Shown here one piece after another: positions 60,047-64,000 of a stretch of DNA of 64,000 nt (position 1 is the first letter of the stretch; every line of letters starts with the position of its first letter). Source of the stretch: Devosia soli. Its GTDB lineage: Bacteria; Pseudomonadota; Alphaproteobacteria; Rhizobiales; Devosiaceae. The notes under the pieces are model-generated. The model ran no database searches, was not told the origin of the DNA, and was given only the letters and a program-made list of their open reading frames with translations. The stretch covers positions 124,001 to 188,000 of the forward strand of contig NZ_LAJG01000042.1 of NCBI RefSeq assembly GCF_000970455.1. The letters run 5' to 3'. A program made the position numbers and the translations under genes.

Positions 60047-60717
60047 GCGAGAACCTTTGTCTTGATGAAGTCGAGCAGCTCGGCGCCGCTATAGTCTCGA
60101 GCCGCGAGGCTGGCGCCGGCTTCGGTCAACTGGCCGGGCTCGAGACCTGTCGCCATGCCGATCGTGGCGATTCCCGCCGCCGTCGCCGACATGAGGCCGG
60201 TGCGGGAATCTTCGAAAGCGACGCAATGCTCGGCCCTGGCGCCGAGGATTTCGAGGCCCTTGAGATAGGGCAGCGGATGCGGCTTGCCGTACGCCAGTTC
60301 ATCGCCGATCACCACGTCCTTGAACCGATGCCGCGCGCCGATGCTGTCGAGCAGCAGATCGGCATTGGGGCGCGGCGCATTGGTTACCGCCACGGCCGGC
60401 AGCCCGATCGAATCGGCCCAGTCGAGAAGTTCGAAAAGCCCGTGCACCGGCTCGACGCCTTCGGCGGCGAGTTCACGAAACAGCGCTTCCTTGTTCATCA
60501 TGATGTCCCATTGCCGCTCCTTGCTCTCGTGCGGCAGGAAGCGGGCGCCGATGGCCTCGTTGGCCAGCCCCTGCAACTCGCGCCCGAACCGCTCGCGGTC
60601 GAATTGATGGCCATATGGCGCAAACGCGCGATTGAAGGCTTCAAGATGCAGCGGATCGCTTTCCACCAACGTCCCGTCGATATCGAAAAGCAGGCCTGCG
60701 CCGGGCTTGAGTGTCAT
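60043..60717 (-). CDS. HAD-family phosphatase, beta-phosphoglucomutase-like
   Basis: 224 residues. Intact HAD motifs: FDIDGTLVESD (both catalytic Asps), the motif II Thr in VTNAPR, Lys in YGKPHPLPYLKGL, and FEDSRTGLMSA. The helical cap inserted after motif I is the subfamily I type of beta-phosphoglucomutase and related sugar phosphatases. Start at 60717 (MTLKPGAGLLFDIDG). Unlike the 5.7-kb HAD protein, all catalytic residues are present. Its stop interlocks with that of the radical SAM gene. Confidence 0.9.
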   Translation of the reverse strand: MTLKPGAGLLFDIDGTLVESDPLHLEAFNRAFAPYGHQFDRERFGRELQGLANEAIGARFLPHESKERQWDIMMNKEALFRELAAEGVEPVHGLFELLDWADSIGLPAVAVTNAPRPNADLLLDSIGARHRFKDVVIGDELAYGKPHPLPYLKGLEILGARAEHCVAFEDSRTGLMSATAAGIATIGMATGLEPGQLTEAGASLAARDYSGAELLDFIKTKVLA

Positions 60718-60802
60718 GGTGGTTCCGTCGGTTGATCGCGCGAGAAACCGCCACGAAATCCGCGCGCCGTCAACGAGGCAAAACGGACAAGTGCGGACAC
60801 CC

Positions 60803-61381
60803 CTAATACTGCGCCACCTTGCGCGCATAGGTCGACATGAAGTCGAGCGACGCCATCACCCCTTGCAGCGATAGCCAGGTCTCGGCGTCCGAAGCGCCTC
60901 CCGTCATCGGCACGATCAGCTTGAGCGAGGTGCGCTCCTGCATCCGCTCGATAAGTTCGGTCCTCAGCGCCGCGTCCACCACGAAATATTGATTGACCGT
61001 ATTGTAGCGCGTCTCGAGCTCCGTGCCCGCCGCCAGCAGCACCGGCGGATCACCGGCAAAAACCAGACGCATGGGCCGCGTTTCATCATACGACCCAGCA
61101 TCGGTCGACACCGTTATGGCGATATCGAGTTCGCCATCGAGCCGGTTGCGGATGAGGGTCAGCTTATAGGCCGGCTGGTTGGCGGCATTGAGCAATTGGC
61201 TGCCGGTGCTGGCAAAGCACGAATAGCCATAGTAAGTCGTCGCATCTTCCTCGATCGCATCGGGGCAGGCAGCCAGCCAATCGCGGTTATATTCCCGCCA
61301 TTCTCCATAGGGATGATGAAAAGGCTCCGCCGTGGCGGGGCTGGCAAGCAGAAGGGCAGCGAGACCGGCGAGATGGCGCAT
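60803..61381 (-). CDS. Secreted hypothetical protein
   Basis: 192 residues with a signal peptide (MRHLAGLAALLLASPATA) and a GAGAG site before the ATG. The mature part has a WREYNRDWLAACPDAIEEDATTYYGYSCFAST start with two cysteines that could pair, and beta-rich repeats (LDIAITVSTDAGSYDETRPMRLVF). No family that I can name. It lies 85 bases upstream of the HAD phosphatase on the same strand. Confidence 0.8.
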   Translation of the reverse strand: MRHLAGLAALLLASPATAEPFHHPYGEWREYNRDWLAACPDAIEEDATTYYGYSCFASTGSQLLNAANQPAYKLTLIRNRLDGELDIAITVSTDAGSYDETRPMRLVFAGDPPVLLAAGTELETRYNTVNQYFVVDAALRTELIERMQERTSLKLIVPMTGGASDAETWLSLQGVMASLDFMSTYARKVAQY

Positions 61382-61458
61382 CAGATACTCTCGTCTTTGC
61401 CCCCCGGCCCGACTCTTATATCAGGAGGGGAGCGACACTGGATAGAGGACCAACGGGT

Positions 61459-61578
61459 TTGACGACGGCGCGGATCAATGACCTCACCGTGATGCTGACC
61501 GACGCGGACGGCACCCCCCTCCGCTCTGCAGCAATCCGTGCTGCCCAGGTCGAACAAAACCTCAGGCGGAAAAGCTGA
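61459..61578 (+). CDS. Possible small upstream ORF coupled to rnhB
   Basis: 39 codons starting at a TTG nine bases after GAGGA and ending in TGA that overlaps the rnhB ATG (TGATG). Predicted product is short and soluble (TARINDLTVMLTDADGTPL then AQVEQNLRRKS). The coupled spacing suggests translation, but coding is unproven; the alternative is an untranslated leader. An ATG within the frame at 61492 is another possible start. Confidence 0.35.
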   Translation: MTTARINDLTVMLTDADGTPLRSAAIRAAQVEQNLRRKS

Positions 61579-62266
61579 TGCCCCGCAAGCAGACCGCAGA
61601 GGTGGCCCCGGCCGAGCTCTTTGCCGCCGAACCCGATTTTCCCGATTTCAGCCATGAGGCGATGCTTTACGCCCGTGGCGCGCGATGCGTTGCCGGTGTC
61701 GATGAGGCGGGCCGTGGCCCGCTCGCCGGGCCTGTGGTGGTCGCCGCCGTGCGCCTCGACCCCAATCGCATTCCCGAGGGGCTCAACGATTCCAAGAAAC
61801 TTACCCCCGAGCGGCGCGAAGAACTTTTCGCCGAGATCATGGAAGTCGCCGATGTCGCCGTCGTCAGCGCCCCGCCCTCGGATATTCTGACCCTCAATAT
61901 CCGCGGTGCCACCCTTGCCGCCATGAGCCGCGCCGTCCGCGCCCTACATTGCACCGCCGACCGGGTTCTTGTTGATGGCCGCGACGTGCCGCCGGGCCTG
62001 CCCTGCCCCGGCATCGCGCTGATCGGTGGCGATGGGCGCAGCGTCTCGATCGCGGCAGCCTCGATCGTTGCCAAGGTCATGCGCGATCGCATGTGTGCCA
62101 TTATGGATTGCGACGCCCCCCATTTCGGCTTTGCCGGACACAAGGGCTACAGCACCGCCGCACACCTCGCCGCCCTTACCGCCCATGGGCCTTGCCGGCA
62201 CCATCGGGCGGCCTTTGCCCCCGTCGCTGCCCTCCTCACCCTATCCGTGACTGTCCCGATCGAGGC

Positions 62267-62270
<4 letters not shown>
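61578..62270 (+). CDS. rnhB: Ribonuclease HII
   Basis: 230 residues. Removes single ribonucleotides from DNA and RNA from hybrids. Catalytic motif DEAGRGPLAGPVVVAAV with the first acidic pair; later acids in LNDSKKLTPERREEL and DRVLVDGRDVPPGL; the SIVAKVMRDRM region is conserved. The N-terminal 35 residues are an extension beyond the E. coli protein. Both RNase H types are thus in this window. The region after its stop carries CtrA-like elements for ccrM. Confidence 0.97.
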
Positions 62271-63486
<1,216 letters not shown>

Positions 63487-63518
63487 TCCTGACCTCCAAT
63501 CACTCAGGCTCTAAAACT

Positions 63519-63547
63519 GGCCGCTGGTTTGCCCCAGCGGCCTTTTT
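63519..63547 (+). terminator. Rho-independent terminator of ccrM
   Basis: Perfect 9-base stem GGCCGCTGG/CCAGCGGCC with a 6-base loop and TTTTT immediately after, 33 bases downstream of the ccrM stop. Confidence 0.92.
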
Positions 63548-63593
63548 GTTTGCTGCCTGATCTTCCCCATTCAAGCGGGCAGAGCAGTGGGTT

Positions 63594-64000
63594 TCATCCG
63601 GGGCCGGCAGATACCGGTAAAATCAGTTCAATCGTTGGAAAGTAAGTCCGGTATCGCCTTTCGTTGCGCGTCAGCAGCGGCAATTTCGTCATGGCAGCAT
63701 GGGCGCCAATAAGGAAATCGGGCAGCACGCCGGTGCGCGTTCCCCCTTTCATGCGATATTCGGCGAACGCTTTGCCGGCTAGGAATAGGGCTGGCCTTGG
63801 CAAGCCAACCAATTCCAAACCCGCCTTGGCGACGAATTCGTCCAGCAATTCGATGCGCTGATTGCGGACGCCGAGTTCGGCATAAACGACATCTGTGATG
63901 AAGAGCGGGCCGCGCAATCTGGCCGCTTCGAGAGAGGCAATAGACCAGTCGGCCCATTGGGGATCGGCAGCAACAAGATCGAGCAGGACATTGCTATCGA
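63594..64000 (-). CDS. PIN-domain (VapC-type) toxin, 5' end outside the window
   Basis: The frame is open to the right edge and begins in the window as DSNVLLDLVAADPQW, the canonical PIN start with the first catalytic Asp. Further on are ITDVVYAELGVR (acidic residue), PDFLIGAHAAMTKLPLLTRNERRYRTYF (last acidic pair region), and the length fits VapC. The ribonuclease toxin of a type II toxin-antitoxin pair; the antitoxin gene should lie just beyond the window edge. A T-tract terminator of ccrM lies in the gap to the left. Confidence 0.85.
   Translation of the reverse strand, partial: DSNVLLDLVAADPQWADWSIASLEAARLRGPLFITDVVYAELGVRNQRIELLDEFVAKAGLELVGLPRPALFLAGKAFAEYRMKGGTRTGVLPDFLIGAHAAMTKLPLLTRNERRYRTYFPTIELILPVSAGPG

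Noticed and set aside
61416-61655. 79-residue minus-strand frame over the rnhB start
   Set aside because: It is antisense to the rnhB N-terminus and to the coupled small frame, with no ribosome site or motif.

Overview
The window is chromosomal DNA from a GC-rich alphaproteobacterium, most likely a Hyphomicrobiales (Rhizobiales) member close to Devosia or Pelagibacterium. Evidence from the sequence: a CcrM-type GANTC methyltransferase, separate glyQ and glyS genes, a BioY biotin importer, paired LexA boxes of the alphaproteobacterial GTTC-N7-GTTC type, and short palindromic intergenic repeats (CCCGGCAAT-type and CTCCCC/GGGGAG-type) that I recall from Rhizobiales genomes. The species is an inference. 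No rRNA, tRNA, insertion sequence, prophage or CRISPR array was seen.

Layout. 1-7.8 kb: an SBP_bac_5/DppBC-type ABC importer (cut by the left edge), a divergent LacI regulator, and a HAD protein plus metallophosphoesterase pair. Two nearly identical LacI-type operators (17 of 18 bases) link the importer/regulator and the hydrolase pair into one predicted regulon. 7.9-15.8 kb: terB-terC, a DEDDh exonuclease, gmd-fcl for GDP-L-fucose, a small acidic protein, topoisomerase IB, bioY and an MBL-fold hydrolase. 15.8-22.4 kb: aroC, a histidine phosphatase, a GlcD-like FAD oxidoreductase, a hemerythrin-like protein, a YedK/HMCES protein, a NUDIX hydrolase and two small conserved proteins, with several palindromic repeats. 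22.4-25.7 kb: an EmrB-EmrA-MarR drug efflux operon. 25.8-34.7 kb: a membrane-anchored propeller-like protein, a dihydroorotase with an altered metal site, YgfZ, an HD hydrolase, a secreted protein, a SleB-like wall hydrolase, a TagO/VasI-like protein and a PEP-utilising enzyme with a shortened, divergent N-terminal half.

34.8-49.4 kb is largely core: ispH-GNAT-rnhA, DUF808, glyS, a LemA/DUF2207 operon, rnk, a kinase coupled to glyQ, SppA, a tRNA-type methyltransferase, the polyprenyl diphosphate synthase and ispE. Three isoprenoid/quinone genes (ispH, ispB, ispE) and ETF-QO lie here or just beyond. 49.4-64 kb: a TPR protein, ETF-QO, a family 4-like uracil-DNA glycosylase, an MFS carrier and moaB, a GGDEF cyclase, a second DHA2 exporter, a radical SAM protein preceded by two LexA boxes, a beta-PGM-like phosphatase, rnhB, ccrM and a truncated PIN-domain toxin at the right edge.

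The best candidates for something undescribed are the LacI/ABC/HAD/phosphoesterase regulon, whose enzymes suit import and cleavage of a phosphorylated or phosphodiester-linked sugar, and the radical SAM protein that looks SOS-controlled. Convergent genes are packed very tightly here: four pairs interlock their stop codons on CTAG or CTAA, while others are separated by hairpin terminators or palindromic repeats.
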